A stretch of DNA of 64,000 nt from Cyclobacterium salsum (GCF_010119245.1 NZ_WNKG01000004.1:62001-126000); one strand, 5' to 3'; counted from the first letter of the stretch, positions 34,371 through 44,469 are shown. Numbers and translations are program-made. The notes: a model not told the origin generated them from the letters alone.

Positions 34371-36002
34371 ATGCTTAAAGGCTTTTTTACCGTACCCGAA
34401 CCGACCAATGAAACCGTTAAGAACTATGCTCCGGGATCCGCAGAACGAACTTCCCTTCAGGAAGCTATCCATACTGCCCGGTCTCAGGTTGCCGACATTC
34501 CCATGTATATCGGAAGCGAAGAACTCCGGACCGAGAGTACACAACCCATTCACCCCCCACATGATCATGGACACCTGTTGGGACATTATCATGTAGGAGA
34601 CAAGGGCCATGTTACCCAGGCGGTTAATGCTGCACTTGGTGCCAAACATGCCTGGGAAAACATGCAATGGGAGCAACGGGCAGCCATTTTTCTAAAAGCA
34701 GCCGATTTGCTTTCGGGCCCCTACCGGGACAAGATCAATGCCGCCACCATGCTGGGGCAATCCAAAAATGCCTTCCAGGCAGAAATCGATGCCGCTTGCG
34801 AGCTGATCGATTTTTTACGGTTCAACGTGAAATTTATGAGCGAAATCTACGCGCAGCAGCCCCCAATCAGCAGTGATGGCGTGTGGAACCGTACCGAACA
34901 CCGGCCGCTGGAAGGGTTTGTATTTGCCATTACGCCCTTTAATTTCACGGCGATTGCCGGTAACCTGCCAACGGCACCCGCCATGATGGGCAATACCGTC
35001 ATTTGGAAACCGGCGCATACACAGATTTATGCTGCGAATGTGTTGATGCAGGTATTTAAGGAAGCAGGCGTCCCGGATGGTGTCATTAATCTGATCTATG
35101 TGGATGGACCGGATGCCGGAGAAGTGATCTTTTCGCATCCCGATTTTGCAGGCTTGCATTTTACCGGCTCCACCGGCGTATTTCAGCATCTATGGAAAAC
35201 CATCGGGCAAAACATCTCCCGCTACAAGTCTTACCCGAGGATCGTTGGGGAGACCGGCGGAAAGGACTTTGTCATCGCCCACAAATCGGCCGATCCGAAG
35301 GCAGTCGCCACAGCACTCAGCCGGGGAGCCTTTGAATACCAGGGACAAAAATGCAGTGCCGCTTCCCGTGCCTACATTCCGGCTAACTTGTGGGAAGATG
35401 TAAAGGGCTTTTTAACAGCCGACCTGAAGTCCATGAAAATGGGAGGAACGGAAGATTTCGGGAATTTCATCAATGCAGTCATTGACGAAAAAGCCTTCGA
35501 CAAAATTAGCGGTTACATTGAAGAAGCTAAAAAATCGCCCCATGTGGAGCTGATTGCCGGTGGAAATCATGACAAGTCAAAGGGTTACTTTATAGAGCCT
35601 ACTGTACTACTGGTACAGGATCCGCTGTATAAAACCATGGTCGAGGAGATTTTCGGTCCCGTATTGACCATTTACGTGTATCAGGGGGATCATTTTGAAG
35701 AAGCCCTTGAGCTGGTGGATCAGACCTCTCCTTATGCCCTTACCGGAGCGGTGTTTTCGCGGGATCGCTACGCCATCGAACTGGCCACCACCAAACTCCG
35801 TCATGCCGCCGGGAATTTCTACATTAATGACAAACCTACCGGTGCCGTAGTAGGGCAACAGCCGTTTGGAGGCGCCAGGGCTTCCGGCACCAACGATAAG
35901 GCAGGCTCCATGGTCAACCTGCTGCGCTGGGTTTCCCCCCGAACCATCAAGGAAACCTTTGTTAGTGCAACTGACTATCGTTATCCCTTTCTGGGAGAAT
36001 AA
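34371..36002 (+). CDS. pruA: L-glutamate gamma-semialdehyde dehydrogenase
   Basis: 543 residues, the length of the single-function enzyme. It oxidises glutamate semialdehyde (pyrroline-5-carboxylate) to glutamate with NAD+ in proline catabolism. Start LKGFFTVPEPTNETVKNY, FAITPFNFTAIAGNLPTAP, GETGGKDFVIAH (general base region), YQGQKCSAASRAYI with the nucleophile Cys, and PFGGARASGTNDKAG. The proline dehydrogenase partner is not in the window. Monocistronic; a hairpin (CGCAGCG/CGCTGCG at about 36028-36054) follows but has no T run. Confidence 0.95.
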   Translation: MLKGFFTVPEPTNETVKNYAPGSAERTSLQEAIHTARSQVADIPMYIGSEELRTESTQPIHPPHDHGHLLGHYHVGDKGHVTQAVNAALGAKHAWENMQWEQRAAIFLKAADLLSGPYRDKINAATMLGQSKNAFQAEIDAACELIDFLRFNVKFMSEIYAQQPPISSDGVWNRTEHRPLEGFVFAITPFNFTAIAGNLPTAPAMMGNTVIWKPAHTQIYAANVLMQVFKEAGVPDGVINLIYVDGPDAGEVIFSHPDFAGLHFTGSTGVFQHLWKTIGQNISRYKSYPRIVGETGGKDFVIAHKSADPKAVATALSRGAFEYQGQKCSAASRAYIPANLWEDVKGFLTADLKSMKMGGTEDFGNFINAVIDEKAFDKISGYIEEAKKSPHVELIAGGNHDKSKGYFIEPTVLLVQDPLYKTMVEEIFGPVLTIYVYQGDHFEEALELVDQTSPYALTGAVFSRDRYAIELATTKLRHAAGNFYINDKPTGAVVGQQPFGGARASGTNDKAGSMVNLLRWVSPRTIKETFVSATDYRYPFLGE

Positions 36003-36600
36003 TAAAAGAATTAGTTCACGTGGCGACCGCAGCGGATACGTGGCGGGCGCTGCGTGAAATCTACTAGTATTCCCTTACGGTAAATGCTAATCTTTACCCC
36101 CTCTGCGACTCTTTATCTAAGGCGGTGTCAATGAAGAGGAGATTGGGATGGATGCCCAGGTGATTGCCCTTTCAGGTGATAACCCATTTGTTTCGGAAAT
36201 TGGTTTTTTTGAACGGTTGTGTATTTGGTTCCGGGCTAATGTTCAACCCACTTTGGGGTTGCTGGAAAGATAGATTGGCTCATAAACCCCGGGTTTCGCC
36301 CGGGATTATTATTGTTGAAGCCCTGCAGGCTTCGGAGTTGAATAGGAGCTTGTTTCTTGGGAAGTGATTTGGGACTTCATTGCGTTTGATTGGGCTCAAT
36401 TTGGATTAATCTTTCTAGATACCTTTCATGGTCGTTTTTAATTCCCATAAAGACTCCAGGCCTGAAGGGCCTGAACAACAATAACTGTGGGTGCAACCCG
36501 CGGAAAGCTACCAAAAACGAACCTCCAACCCCGGACGGGGTTGAACCTTTTTACGGAACATAGATCGTACTTAGGTTACTATTTTATTAACGAACGCTGG
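36003..36600. repeat. Gene-free region with two inverted copies of a three-hairpin repeat
   Basis: Copy 1 (plus strand, 36241-36333): GTTCAACCC-ACTTTG-GGGTTG hairpin, 26-nt linker, CCCGGG-TTTCG-CCCGGG hairpin, ATTATTATTGTT linker, GAAGCC-CTGCA-GGCTTC hairpin. Copy 2 (minus strand, 36547-36457): GTTCAACCCCG-TC-CGGGGTTG, similar linker, GCGGGT-TGC-ACCCAC (one G-T wobble), AGTTATTGTTGTT linker, CAGGCC-CTTCA-GGCCTG. The order, linkers and spacing agree while arm sequences differ with pairing kept. About 120 bases separate the copies. A further imperfect hairpin lies at 36015-36057. No gene was recognised. The element could be a mobile REP-like unit. Confidence 0.75.
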
Positions 36601-38109
36601 TTACCAAATGGACTGCAGGTAGTGCAACCGATTTTCGTCAGCAAAGCCCTTCAGTTCGATTTGTGTATACCTATGCTGTGGAAACAGCAGATCCGTCATC
36701 ACCAATTCGCCCTCATTGATAAATACCTCGATGGAAGACCGGTCCAGATAAATACGGATACGCTGAACCGTTAGTTCCCCCAGCGGTGCCTGGTGTCGAG
36801 CTGGAAAACGTACGTTAAAATCCACCAAACCTGATTGTGTCCTGTCCAGTATCAGCATCCCATCCGCTTTTTCCAGAATTACCTGTTCCCCTTCAGAATT
36901 ATTGAAAACGATTCTAAAAGTTTCCTCATCAGGAGTCAGTACGAGTTCGACCAATTCCTCCTCCAATAAAATAGTATCTCCGGAGATCTCATGGCTGCTT
37001 TTTCGCAATTTTTCCAATTCTTTTACCGGCCGGGAAGCGAGGTGCCATTCCGGTGATTTGCCCCAAAGAAATAACTCCCGGGGAAGGGTAGTGGCCGATC
37101 GCCATACTTCGGTAGGTACTACATTGGCATAAAGCCAGTTACTCATCCATCCAATAAACAGCGTTCTTTCGTCTGAGGCGGGAATATTGGACCAGGTCAC
37201 GCCGGCATAATTATCGGCCCCGTAGTCCAGCCATTGTATTTCGTTTTGATCGGTGGAAAAGGTTTGTCCGTCAAAATCTCCAATGAAATATTGCGTAGCG
37301 GAGCCTCCACTCGGTCCTCCCGGATTGATACTTACCAGTAACACCCATTTTTCCTGACCATCAGGAGTCGTCAAGGGAAACAGATCGGGGCATTCCCAAA
37401 CACCTCCATAGGCTGCCCAGGGAGGATTGAAGTCGCTTTCATGTGTCCATTGGAGCAGGTCTTCAGAGGAATAAAAACTAATCTTATCCTTTACTGCCAG
37501 GGACATCATCCATTTATCCCGACCCTCTACCTGAATTTTACTCACCTTTGGATCTCGAAAATCCCGTATCCCGGGATTGGCTAAAACGGGGTTATCCTCA
37601 TATTTTTTCCAGGTCCTGCCCTTGTCCAGGCTAAAGGCGATCCCTTGCGTCTGAAAATCATCCCGGCCGGCATCGGCTCCTACCGGATCGTGGTAGGTGT
37701 AAATGGCTACCAGCGGCGGGTTATCCTCCGTACCCAGGCCGCTGGTATTTTCAGCGTCAAAAACTGCTGACCCTGAAAATATCCATCCCAATTCATCCGG
37801 CTCAAGCGCTACAGGAAGGTGCTCCCAATGAACCAGATCCGTGCTTACCGCATGGCCCCAATGCATGGGTCCCCAAACGGTGCTATCCGGATAGTATTGA
37901 TAGAATAAGTGGTATTCCCCTTCGAAATACACCATGCCGTTGGGATCATTCATCCAGTTGGCTTTCGGACTGAAGTGAAATTGGGGCCGGTGTGGCTCCT
38001 GATAGGTGTTCCCGGAAGATTCGGAAACCGTTTCCGACTGATCGTTTTGGCAAGAAAAGACCAAAAATAAGGCCGAGGCAATTGCGATATGTTTTACCAG
38101 TTGATTCAT
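36601..38109 (-). CDS. GH32 beta-fructosidase (levanase/inulinase/invertase type), lipoprotein
   Basis: 502 residues. Lipoprotein signal with lipobox VFSC (Cys20), so it is anchored to a membrane, probably the outer membrane. GH32 five-bladed propeller: nucleophile in WMNDPNG (Asp55), transition-state stabiliser in DFRDPKV, and acid/base Glu in VWECPDLF. C-terminal beta-sandwich at about 360-500 (LTVQRIRIYLDRSSIEVFINEG). Splits fructose from fructans or sucrose; no transporter or kinase is adjacent. Confidence 0.93.
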   Translation of the reverse strand: MNQLVKHIAIASALFLVFSCQNDQSETVSESSGNTYQEPHRPQFHFSPKANWMNDPNGMVYFEGEYHLFYQYYPDSTVWGPMHWGHAVSTDLVHWEHLPVALEPDELGWIFSGSAVFDAENTSGLGTEDNPPLVAIYTYHDPVGADAGRDDFQTQGIAFSLDKGRTWKKYEDNPVLANPGIRDFRDPKVSKIQVEGRDKWMMSLAVKDKISFYSSEDLLQWTHESDFNPPWAAYGGVWECPDLFPLTTPDGQEKWVLLVSINPGGPSGGSATQYFIGDFDGQTFSTDQNEIQWLDYGADNYAGVTWSNIPASDERTLFIGWMSNWLYANVVPTEVWRSATTLPRELFLWGKSPEWHLASRPVKELEKLRKSSHEISGDTILLEEELVELVLTPDEETFRIVFNNSEGEQVILEKADGMLILDRTQSGLVDFNVRFPARHQAPLGELTVQRIRIYLDRSSIEVFINEGELVMTDLLFPQHRYTQIELKGFADENRLHYLQSIW

Positions 38110-38131
38110 TGGTTATTTATTTTCTGTTGGC

Positions 38132-39334
38132 TCATTCTTCCGAATCCCTCACACCGAGCAATACGATCCGAAAGGTAGTGCCTTTGCCCAATTCGGACGC
38201 ATTGACAAAAATCCTTCCGCTATGGTATCCTTCAATGATCCGTTTGGCCAGGGTGAGTCCCAGCCCCCAGCCACGTTGACGCGTGGTGAAGCCCGGATTA
38301 AATACCTTGGTGAACATTTTCTTTTCCATGCCCTTCCCGGTATCGCTGATATCAATAAAGACATATTTTTCGCTTTCCTTCACGATGTTTATCCGAATAG
38401 CTCCTTGCCCTTTCATGGCATCTACTGCATTTTTACAAATATTCTCGATTACCCATTCGAACAGGGAGCGATTCATCTGTGCGTAAATATTTTCCGCGTG
38501 GGAATTAAGATCAATGCTAACCTTACTGGAAATCCGTGGTCGAAGATAATTGATAGCATCTGCAACTACGCCGTATACATTTTCGGGTTTGATGACCGGG
38601 GTGCTTCCGATATTGCTAAATCGTTCGGTGACCATGCTTAGCTTCCGGGTATCCTTTTCCAGTTCCGTGATTACTTCCTGGTTTTCCTCAAAAACCGGGG
38701 AATTTTTCAGGTAATCGACCCAGGCCATCAGGGAGGCCAGGGGCGTACCCAGCTGATGAGCCGTTTCCTTGGTCAGTCCGGCCCAAAGCCGGTTTTGTTC
38801 GGCTACTTTGCTTTGGTTAAAAAAGGCATAGGCCAGTACCCCAAAGACCAAAATAACGGATAACTGTACATAGGGGTAGTATTGCAAGCGGGTAAGCAGG
38901 TCAGAATTTCGGTAAAAAATAAAAGCATCGTCCGACAGGCGAATCGGTTCATAAAGGTCCTTCATCGCTGCCAATTCTTCCAGCAGCTGATCCCTTTTTT
39001 CCTCCTCCGTACTATTTTTCCTGAAGTGAACATTTTTATATTCAATGGGTTCGCCTTCGGCATTGACGGTGATGACGGGTATGGACTTATTTTCCTGAAT
39101 GATTACCTGAAAAATAAAGGTAAGGTTATCGGAATTTAACGAGGCGTACTCCAGCGCTTCCGCATACAAATCTACCTGCCGTTTCTCTCTTATTTTGAGT
39201 TCTTCTACCAGGGTATTGGTATAGTAGATGGAGCCCAATCCAATGATGATGGAGAAGGCGAATACCCCCCATTTAACTTTTCCCCTGTTTTGGTAAAGGT
39301 CCAGTGAGGTCAGGTCTTGAAATTTGTTCTTCAT
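38132..39334 (-). CDS. Sensor histidine kinase, no adjacent response regulator
   Basis: 400 residues. Two transmembrane helices (about 22-40 and 153-172) around a sensor region of about 110 residues. HisKA with His193 in TKETAHQLGTPLAS and HATPase_c with NAVDAMKGQG, DTGKGM and GWGLGLTLAKR. No HAMP. The immediately following GH32 gene is 22 bases downstream on the same strand and may be co-transcribed. Partner regulator not in the vicinity. Confidence 0.88.
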   Translation of the reverse strand: MKNKFQDLTSLDLYQNRGKVKWGVFAFSIIIGLGSIYYTNTLVEELKIREKRQVDLYAEALEYASLNSDNLTFIFQVIIQENKSIPVITVNAEGEPIEYKNVHFRKNSTEEEKRDQLLEELAAMKDLYEPIRLSDDAFIFYRNSDLLTRLQYYPYVQLSVILVFGVLAYAFFNQSKVAEQNRLWAGLTKETAHQLGTPLASLMAWVDYLKNSPVFEENQEVITELEKDTRKLSMVTERFSNIGSTPVIKPENVYGVVADAINYLRPRISSKVSIDLNSHAENIYAQMNRSLFEWVIENICKNAVDAMKGQGAIRINIVKESEKYVFIDISDTGKGMEKKMFTKVFNPGFTTRQRGWGLGLTLAKRIIEGYHSGRIFVNASELGKGTTFRIVLLGVRDSEE

Positions 39335-39464
39335 TAATTAAACGTGTGTCCCAACTTAAAGAAGTTCATTAACAGAAACAATAGATCTCCCTCATTATTG
39401 CCTGCAAAACCAAAAAAATACCTGGGAAAGGATGTATTACCCAAAGGCCTACAAATCCGGGGCT

Positions 39465-40778
39465 TTACCCATTATCCTTAAGCCACTTCCATAACACTTT
39501 GTATCCCACCTTGGTACCATGCACCAGGATACCAATACGGTAAATTTTGCCGGCCATCCAGGTGGTGGAGAGAAATCCCGCCACTAGTAGCCCAATCGAA
39601 AGGGCAAGTTGATGCCAGGGTACGCCAAAGCTAACCCTTCCCATCATCGCGACGGGAGAGGTAAACGGAATAATGGAAAGCCAATAAGACACGCGGCTAT
39701 TTGGATCGTCCAAAACAAAAATAAACAAGCCCATATAGGCGATCAAAAGGGGGATGGTCACCGGAAACATAAATTGCTGGGCATCCGAGGGACTATCCAC
39801 TGCTGCACCAATGGCGGCAAAGAACGCACCATACAACATGTATCCTCCGATAAAATAAATCAGAAACGTAAGCGTCAATTGAAAAAAATCGATACCCTGT
39901 ACCAGTTGGACCATTTCCATCAGACCTTCTTGCCCAGTATCGGGAAAAAGCTCCTGCTGCCCGGACATTTCCAGCATTTGCTGCTGAGGCATGGTCATTC
40001 CAAAATAGCCCATTACCAGGGAAGAAATGGCACTGATCAGCACAATCCAGATCAAAAACTGGGTCAAGCCAACCGCTCCAATCCCCAGGATTTTACCCAT
40101 CATTAGTTGGAATGGTTTGAGGGAGGACACCAGGATTTCGATAATCCGGCTGGACTTTTCTTCGATGACGCCTTGCATAATTTGATTTCCATAGACAAAG
40201 ATAAACGTGTAAATCAAAATCCCGGCTATAAAGCCGACGGCATAATTGACGACGGAATTGGAAACCCGTTCCCCTCCCGGTTCCCCTACGATGACGGATT
40301 GAATATTAACATTGGTCTTTAGCGAAGACAAGACCGCCGGGTCGATACCGGATGCAAAAAGCCGAAACTCTTCAATTTTTTGTTTTAGGGAAGCTTCCAG
40401 GCTACTGATCATGGAGAGCGCCGGGGTTTCTTCACTGTAAAAAGTAATGCCCTGAGGCCTTTCCAGGTTCAACTCGGGAACGTACAGAAAACCAAAGCGC
40501 TTCCCTTCCTGCACCAGGTTTTTAGCTTCCTCAGGACTCAGCTCGCCATAGGAAAAGGTGTACATTTCGTTACTCTCCAGAAAATAAGCGTTGTTTTCAT
40601 CCACCACTTCGATCAATTTACGGGTCTCTGTCGAAGTATCCGACAGGGCTATCCAAAGAAAGAGCCCCAATATTGTGGGGAAAATTAGCGGAGTAATCAG
40701 GGTAGCCAGTAAAAAGGATCTTTTTTTCACCCTGGCCAGATATTCTCTTTTGATCACTAGAAAAATCTTACCTGACAT
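39465..40778 (-). CDS. ABC-2 type transporter permease (NatB-like)
   Basis: 437 residues. Starts with a cytoplasmic KREYLARVKKRSFLLATLITP segment typical of NatB/YhaP permeases, a first transmembrane helix at about 25-47, a large periplasmic domain (about 48-170), then five hydrophobic segments with EEKSSRIIEILVSSLKP, the hallmark of this family. With its ATPase partner (overlap of 11 bases upstream) it forms an exporter; NatAB relatives move sodium or drugs, but the substrate is not known. Confidence 0.9.
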   Translation of the reverse strand: MSGKIFLVIKREYLARVKKRSFLLATLITPLIFPTILGLFLWIALSDTSTETRKLIEVVDENNAYFLESNEMYTFSYGELSPEEAKNLVQEGKRFGFLYVPELNLERPQGITFYSEETPALSMISSLEASLKQKIEEFRLFASGIDPAVLSSLKTNVNIQSVIVGEPGGERVSNSVVNYAVGFIAGILIYTFIFVYGNQIMQGVIEEKSSRIIEILVSSLKPFQLMMGKILGIGAVGLTQFLIWIVLISAISSLVMGYFGMTMPQQQMLEMSGQQELFPDTGQEGLMEMVQLVQGIDFFQLTLTFLIYFIGGYMLYGAFFAAIGAAVDSPSDAQQFMFPVTIPLLIAYMGLFIFVLDDPNSRVSYWLSIIPFTSPVAMMGRVSFGVPWHQLALSIGLLVAGFLSTTWMAGKIYRIGILVHGTKVGYKVLWKWLKDNG

Positions 40779-41670
40779 GGCTCTCGTTTACTTTTTGGAT
40801 GAAAATTTCTTCAATGCTGGGGATAATCTCTTCGAATCCCAGTATTTCACCGTATTCCATAAGTTCGGTAAGCAGGGTGTTTGGTTGGCGTCCATTCAGG
40901 TCCGTGGTAAATTCCTCATACCCTTCTTTCTGTTCCATATTTCCCCAGGGAACCGCATTCCCATCCTCATTTCGAATCATTTTCACCCGGAACCGGTTGG
41001 TTTTGGATTCATTTTTTATGGTCTTGACCGGACCGTCCAGGATTTTTTGTGCCTGGTTTATCAGGGCAATATGGTCACATAGCAATTCCACCGACTCCAT
41101 GCGATGGGTGGAAAAAATAATGGTCGTTCCCTGCCGTTTTAATTCCAGAATCTCATTTTTTATGATTTCGGCATTCACGGGATCAAAACCCGAAAAGGGC
41201 TCGTCTAAAATCAGCAGATCGGGTTGATGAAGTACGGTAGCGATAAATTGCACCTTCTGGGCCATTCCTTTGGAAAGATCCTGGATTCTATTTTCTTTCC
41301 ACCTACTCAGGTCCAGTTTGTCCAGCCAGGCGGTTATCCGTTCCTTCGCATCCTGCTTTTTAAGCCCTTTGATTTGGCCAAAATAGAGCAATTGCTCTTT
41401 GACTTTCATGGCTTTATAGAGCCCTCTTTCCTCAGGCAAATACCCGATATTCCGCACGTGCCGCATTTTTAGCGGTTGTCCTTTTATCAGGATCTGTCCA
41501 GAATCCTGTTCGATGATTTGATTGACGATTCGAATGAGGGTCGTTTTTCCGGCACCATTCGGACCTAAAAGTCCAAAAATGAGCCCTTGCCCTACCGACA
41601 GGTCGAAGTCTCTGAGTGCCACATGGGCCCCATAGGATTTATTTAAAGAACGAACACTTAATAACTCCAA
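40768..41670 (-). CDS. ABC transporter ATPase (NatA-like)
   Basis: 300 residues. Walker [10 protein letters not shown], signature LSKGMAQKV, Walker B LLILDEPFSG, and H-loop FSTHR. The C-terminal domain of about 90 residues matches DUF4162 of NatA-like ATPases. Overlaps the permease gene by 11 bases, so the two are translationally coupled. Confidence 0.92.
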   Translation of the reverse strand: MELLSVRSLNKSYGAHVALRDFDLSVGQGLIFGLLGPNGAGKTTLIRIVNQIIEQDSGQILIKGQPLKMRHVRNIGYLPEERGLYKAMKVKEQLLYFGQIKGLKKQDAKERITAWLDKLDLSRWKENRIQDLSKGMAQKVQFIATVLHQPDLLILDEPFSGFDPVNAEIIKNEILELKRQGTTIIFSTHRMESVELLCDHIALINQAQKILDGPVKTIKNESKTNRFRVKMIRNEDGNAVPWGNMEQKEGYEEFTTDLNGRQPNTLLTELMEYGEILGFEEIIPSIEEIFIQKVNESHVR

Positions 41671-41724
41671 CTAAAATCTTTTTTAACGATACAAATCAGC
41701 CCGGACACAGGCCTTCTCCTGTTT

Positions 41725-42612
41725 TCATTCCAAAGATACAGATCCCACGGAAACGTCTATCAAAAAGGTCATGAGGTTTTTGGCATCTGCCTGATATCCC
41801 TGGCTTACATAGGTTTTTTCTCCGATTTCCTTGAGGTGTCCTGGTACATTGGTTCTGCACATGGCAGTAGATTTGATCTTTACTAAATAAGGGAGATTCC
41901 GGGAAGGAAGTTTGATATTCACGGACCCTGCTCCCACCATTGCGTTCACCGTGGTAGGTCCGGCCATGGCATCCCCAAAAGAAAGATTTAAGGAGCCATA
42001 GTTGATGTCAAGCAGCAATAACCTGGCGTTTGATAGCTGCAGGTCCTCGGCATACAGCGAACCCATATTAATGCCTACGGCCAGGGTATCCATGGCTACC
42101 GAATTGGGTATTGGCCTGGAATAGGCCAGGTACACATCCGCGGAAGCGGTTTTTATCACGCAGTTGGAAATCGGTAGATTTGCAAAGTCCAGTCGGGCCT
42201 TGCCAATCCCAAAATGAAGTTGCAGATCGTATAAAAAACTGGCATCCAATCCTACGTTCCATACGTGATCGAAATCATCATCACTACTGGAAAATAGTCG
42301 ATACGAAAGGTTTTTGCTCAGGCTTTCGGATTCGACATTTTTGTGTTCCAATGCTGCATATAGAATACCCTCCGCAAAATGGTGGGAAAAGGATGGCAAA
42401 ATATTTACTTTTCCTAATTCCGCATTTGCTTGAAAAGGCATGCCAGCATACCCTCTTTGGATCGTGGAAACCCCTTTGTAACTGGAGAAGGTAAGGTTAA
42501 CAAGGTTGATTCCTTCCCTTTCTTTCACCTCAAAATGCCTCACAATCTGTCCCTCTGTGGAAATGATCAGGCAAGTGACCAAACTTATCGCTACAATCAA
42601 TCCCTTAAACAT
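41725..42612 (-). CDS. Exported beta-rich protein, cell-wall response/DUF4097-like
   Basis: 295 residues with a signal peptide (MFKGLIVAISLVTCLIISTEGQ). The mature part is rich in short beta strands with alternating GSLYAEDLQLSNARLLLLD-like and NYGSLNLSFGDA patterns, as in DUF4097 or LiaF-like beta-helix proteins. No catalytic motif was seen. It lies between the ABC exporter and dnaJ; role unknown. Confidence 0.6.
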   Translation of the reverse strand: MFKGLIVAISLVTCLIISTEGQIVRHFEVKEREGINLVNLTFSSYKGVSTIQRGYAGMPFQANAELGKVNILPSFSHHFAEGILYAALEHKNVESESLSKNLSYRLFSSSDDDFDHVWNVGLDASFLYDLQLHFGIGKARLDFANLPISNCVIKTASADVYLAYSRPIPNSVAMDTLAVGINMGSLYAEDLQLSNARLLLLDINYGSLNLSFGDAMAGPTTVNAMVGAGSVNIKLPSRNLPYLVKIKSTAMCRTNVPGHLKEIGEKTYVSQGYQADAKNLMTFLIDVSVGSVSLE

Positions 42613-42654
42613 ACGGAATTAATACGATTGGGCTTCCAAAAGGTTTCTTAGAAA

Positions 42655-42676
42655 TAAAAAGGACCGATATCCGGCC
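42655..42676 (-). terminator. Possible terminator of dnaJ
   Basis: On the minus strand GGCCG-GATAT-CGGTCC forms a short stem with one bulge, followed by TTTTTATTT, directly after the dnaJ stop. Confidence 0.5.
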
Positions 42677-42684
42677 GTTCACTT

Positions 42685-43794
42685 TCAAAAGAACTCCTTT
42701 ACCTTATCAAAGATGCTTTTTTCGGATTTTCCAGGGTTGGGTCTGAAGTTTTCCGAACCTCTAAGGGATTCTAATTTTGCCCGCTCCTCTGCGGTAAGCT
42801 CCTTCGGAGTCCACACATTCACATGGATTAACTGATCTCCTTTGCCATATCCATTGAGTTCTTTTATTCCTTTCCCTTTTAGGCGCAGGATTTTTCCTGC
42901 CTGTGTACCGGGCTCGATTTTTATTTTTACTTTACCATCGATGGTAGGTACCTCCAGCGATACTCCCAGGGCCACGTCTACAAAACTTAGATATAAATCA
43001 TAGACCACGTTATTTCCATCTCTTACCAACACCTCATCTGCGATCTCTTCGATGAGTATCAACAAGTCGCCAGGAACACCTCCGGGGGTTTCATTTCCTT
43101 TCCCAGTCAGGCTCAGTTGCATTCCATCCGCAACACCACCGGGAATGTTAATCGGAATGATTTCCTCCTTTATAACCAAGCCTCTACTGTCAGCATTGGC
43201 AGGTTTTTTATCCACGGTTTGGCCACTGCCCTCGCAGGCAGGACAAGTACTGGCAGAAACCATTTGGCCCAGCATGGTATTCACGACCTTTTTGATTTGG
43301 CCACTACCCTGGCAGGTACTACAGGACTTAAAAGTAACGCCATCGGCAATCATGTGCCGCTTGACTTTGATCTTCTTTTCTACGCCATGCGCCAGCTCCC
43401 GCAGATTAAGTTTGAGTTTTACACGAAGGTTGGTGCCTTTCTTGGTTCTCTGCGAACCTCTGCCTCCTCCTCCAAAGAAAGAGTCGAAACCACCGCCACC
43501 AAAAATGTCTCCAAACTGCGAGAATATGTCATCCATATTCATTCCGCCGCCACCGAATCCGCCGTTTCCGCTGACACCCTGATGGCCAAACTGATCGTAC
43601 CGCTGTCTTTTTTCCGGATTACTCAATACCTCGTAGGCTTCCGCTGCTTCCTTAAACTTGTCTTCAGCGGTGGGATCGCCCGGATTTTTATCCGGGTGAT
43701 GTTTAATGGCCAACTTTCTGTATGCTTTTTTTATTTCTTCAGGGCTCGCGCTTTTTGATATGCCGAGTACCTCGTAATAGTCTCTTTTTGCCAT
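42685..43794 (-). CDS. dnaJ: Chaperone DnaJ with a reduced zinc-binding domain
   Basis: 369 residues. J domain with the HPD motif (KHHPDKNPG), Gly/Phe-rich linker (about 70-112), cysteine-rich region, C-terminal substrate-binding domains. Hsp40 partner of DnaK. Only two CxxCxGxG repeats are present (Cys158/161 and Cys184/187), on either side of [15 protein letters not shown], where bacterial DnaJ normally has four. By position these are repeats II and III, i.e. zinc site 2; repeats I and IV (zinc site 1) are missing. Follows grpE by 6 bases in one operon. Confidence 0.93.
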   Translation of the reverse strand: MAKRDYYEVLGISKSASPEEIKKAYRKLAIKHHPDKNPGDPTAEDKFKEAAEAYEVLSNPEKRQRYDQFGHQGVSGNGGFGGGGMNMDDIFSQFGDIFGGGGFDSFFGGGGRGSQRTKKGTNLRVKLKLNLRELAHGVEKKIKVKRHMIADGVTFKSCSTCQGSGQIKKVVNTMLGQMVSASTCPACEGSGQTVDKKPANADSRGLVIKEEIIPINIPGGVADGMQLSLTGKGNETPGGVPGDLLILIEEIADEVLVRDGNNVVYDLYLSFVDVALGVSLEVPTIDGKVKIKIEPGTQAGKILRLKGKGIKELNGYGKGDQLIHVNVWTPKELTAEERAKLESLRGSENFRPNPGKSEKSIFDKVKEFF

Positions 43795-43800
43795 AACTAT

Positions 43801-44388
43801 TTATTTTCCAATTACCACTTTGGCAAAACGCACCACTTTACCAGCCAGTGTGTAGCCTTTTTCCACCACGTCTACAATTTTGCCTTTTAATTCTTCTGAC
43901 GGGGCAGGTATTTGGGTAATTGCCTCATGATATTCAGCGTCAAAATCCTTACCTACCAATTCATCCATGGGCTTCAATCCCCTGGCGGTAAGCATACGTA
44001 ATAGCTTGTTATAAATCAATTTACTCCCGGCATCCTTTTGTTCTTCCTCATTGGCGATATTTTCGGCCTTGAAAGATCGTTCAAAATCGTCCAGGACGGG
44101 TAATATCTCTTGAATCAAGTCCTGAGAGGCGGTATTTACCAACTCCAATCGCTCCTTAGCCGTCCTTCGCCGGAAATTATCAAATTCGGAATACAACCTG
44201 ACATATTTGTCTTTCAGCTCTTGGTTTTCCTTTGCCAATTTGGCTGATTCAGACGCGTCGGACGCATCGGACTCATTGGAAACTTCCTTCTCCACCTCTT
44301 GGTTCACGTCTCCTTCATTAACAGGATTTTCTGCCGTTTCTGTCTGTTCCAGACCTTGTTCCTTATCTTCTTTCGCTCTATCTGTCAT
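43801..44388 (-). CDS. grpE: Nucleotide exchange factor GrpE
   Basis: 195 residues. Very acidic N-terminus, long coiled coil (about 50-100, DNFRRRTAKERLEL), and C-terminal beta domain with PMDELVGKDFDAEYHEAI and VVEKGYTLAGKVVRFAKV. It releases ADP from DnaK. Gene pair with dnaJ. Confidence 0.94.
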   Translation of the reverse strand: MTDRAKEDKEQGLEQTETAENPVNEGDVNQEVEKEVSNESDASDASESAKLAKENQELKDKYVRLYSEFDNFRRRTAKERLELVNTASQDLIQEILPVLDDFERSFKAENIANEEEQKDAGSKLIYNKLLRMLTARGLKPMDELVGKDFDAEYHEAITQIPAPSEELKGKIVDVVEKGYTLAGKVVRFAKVVIGK

Positions 44389-44469
44389 TTTTATTTCTGT
44401 TTTTCAAAAATCCATTTACCATGGAACAATTAACTTGCCATTCTTTTTATGTATGCCAATCTGACACGC

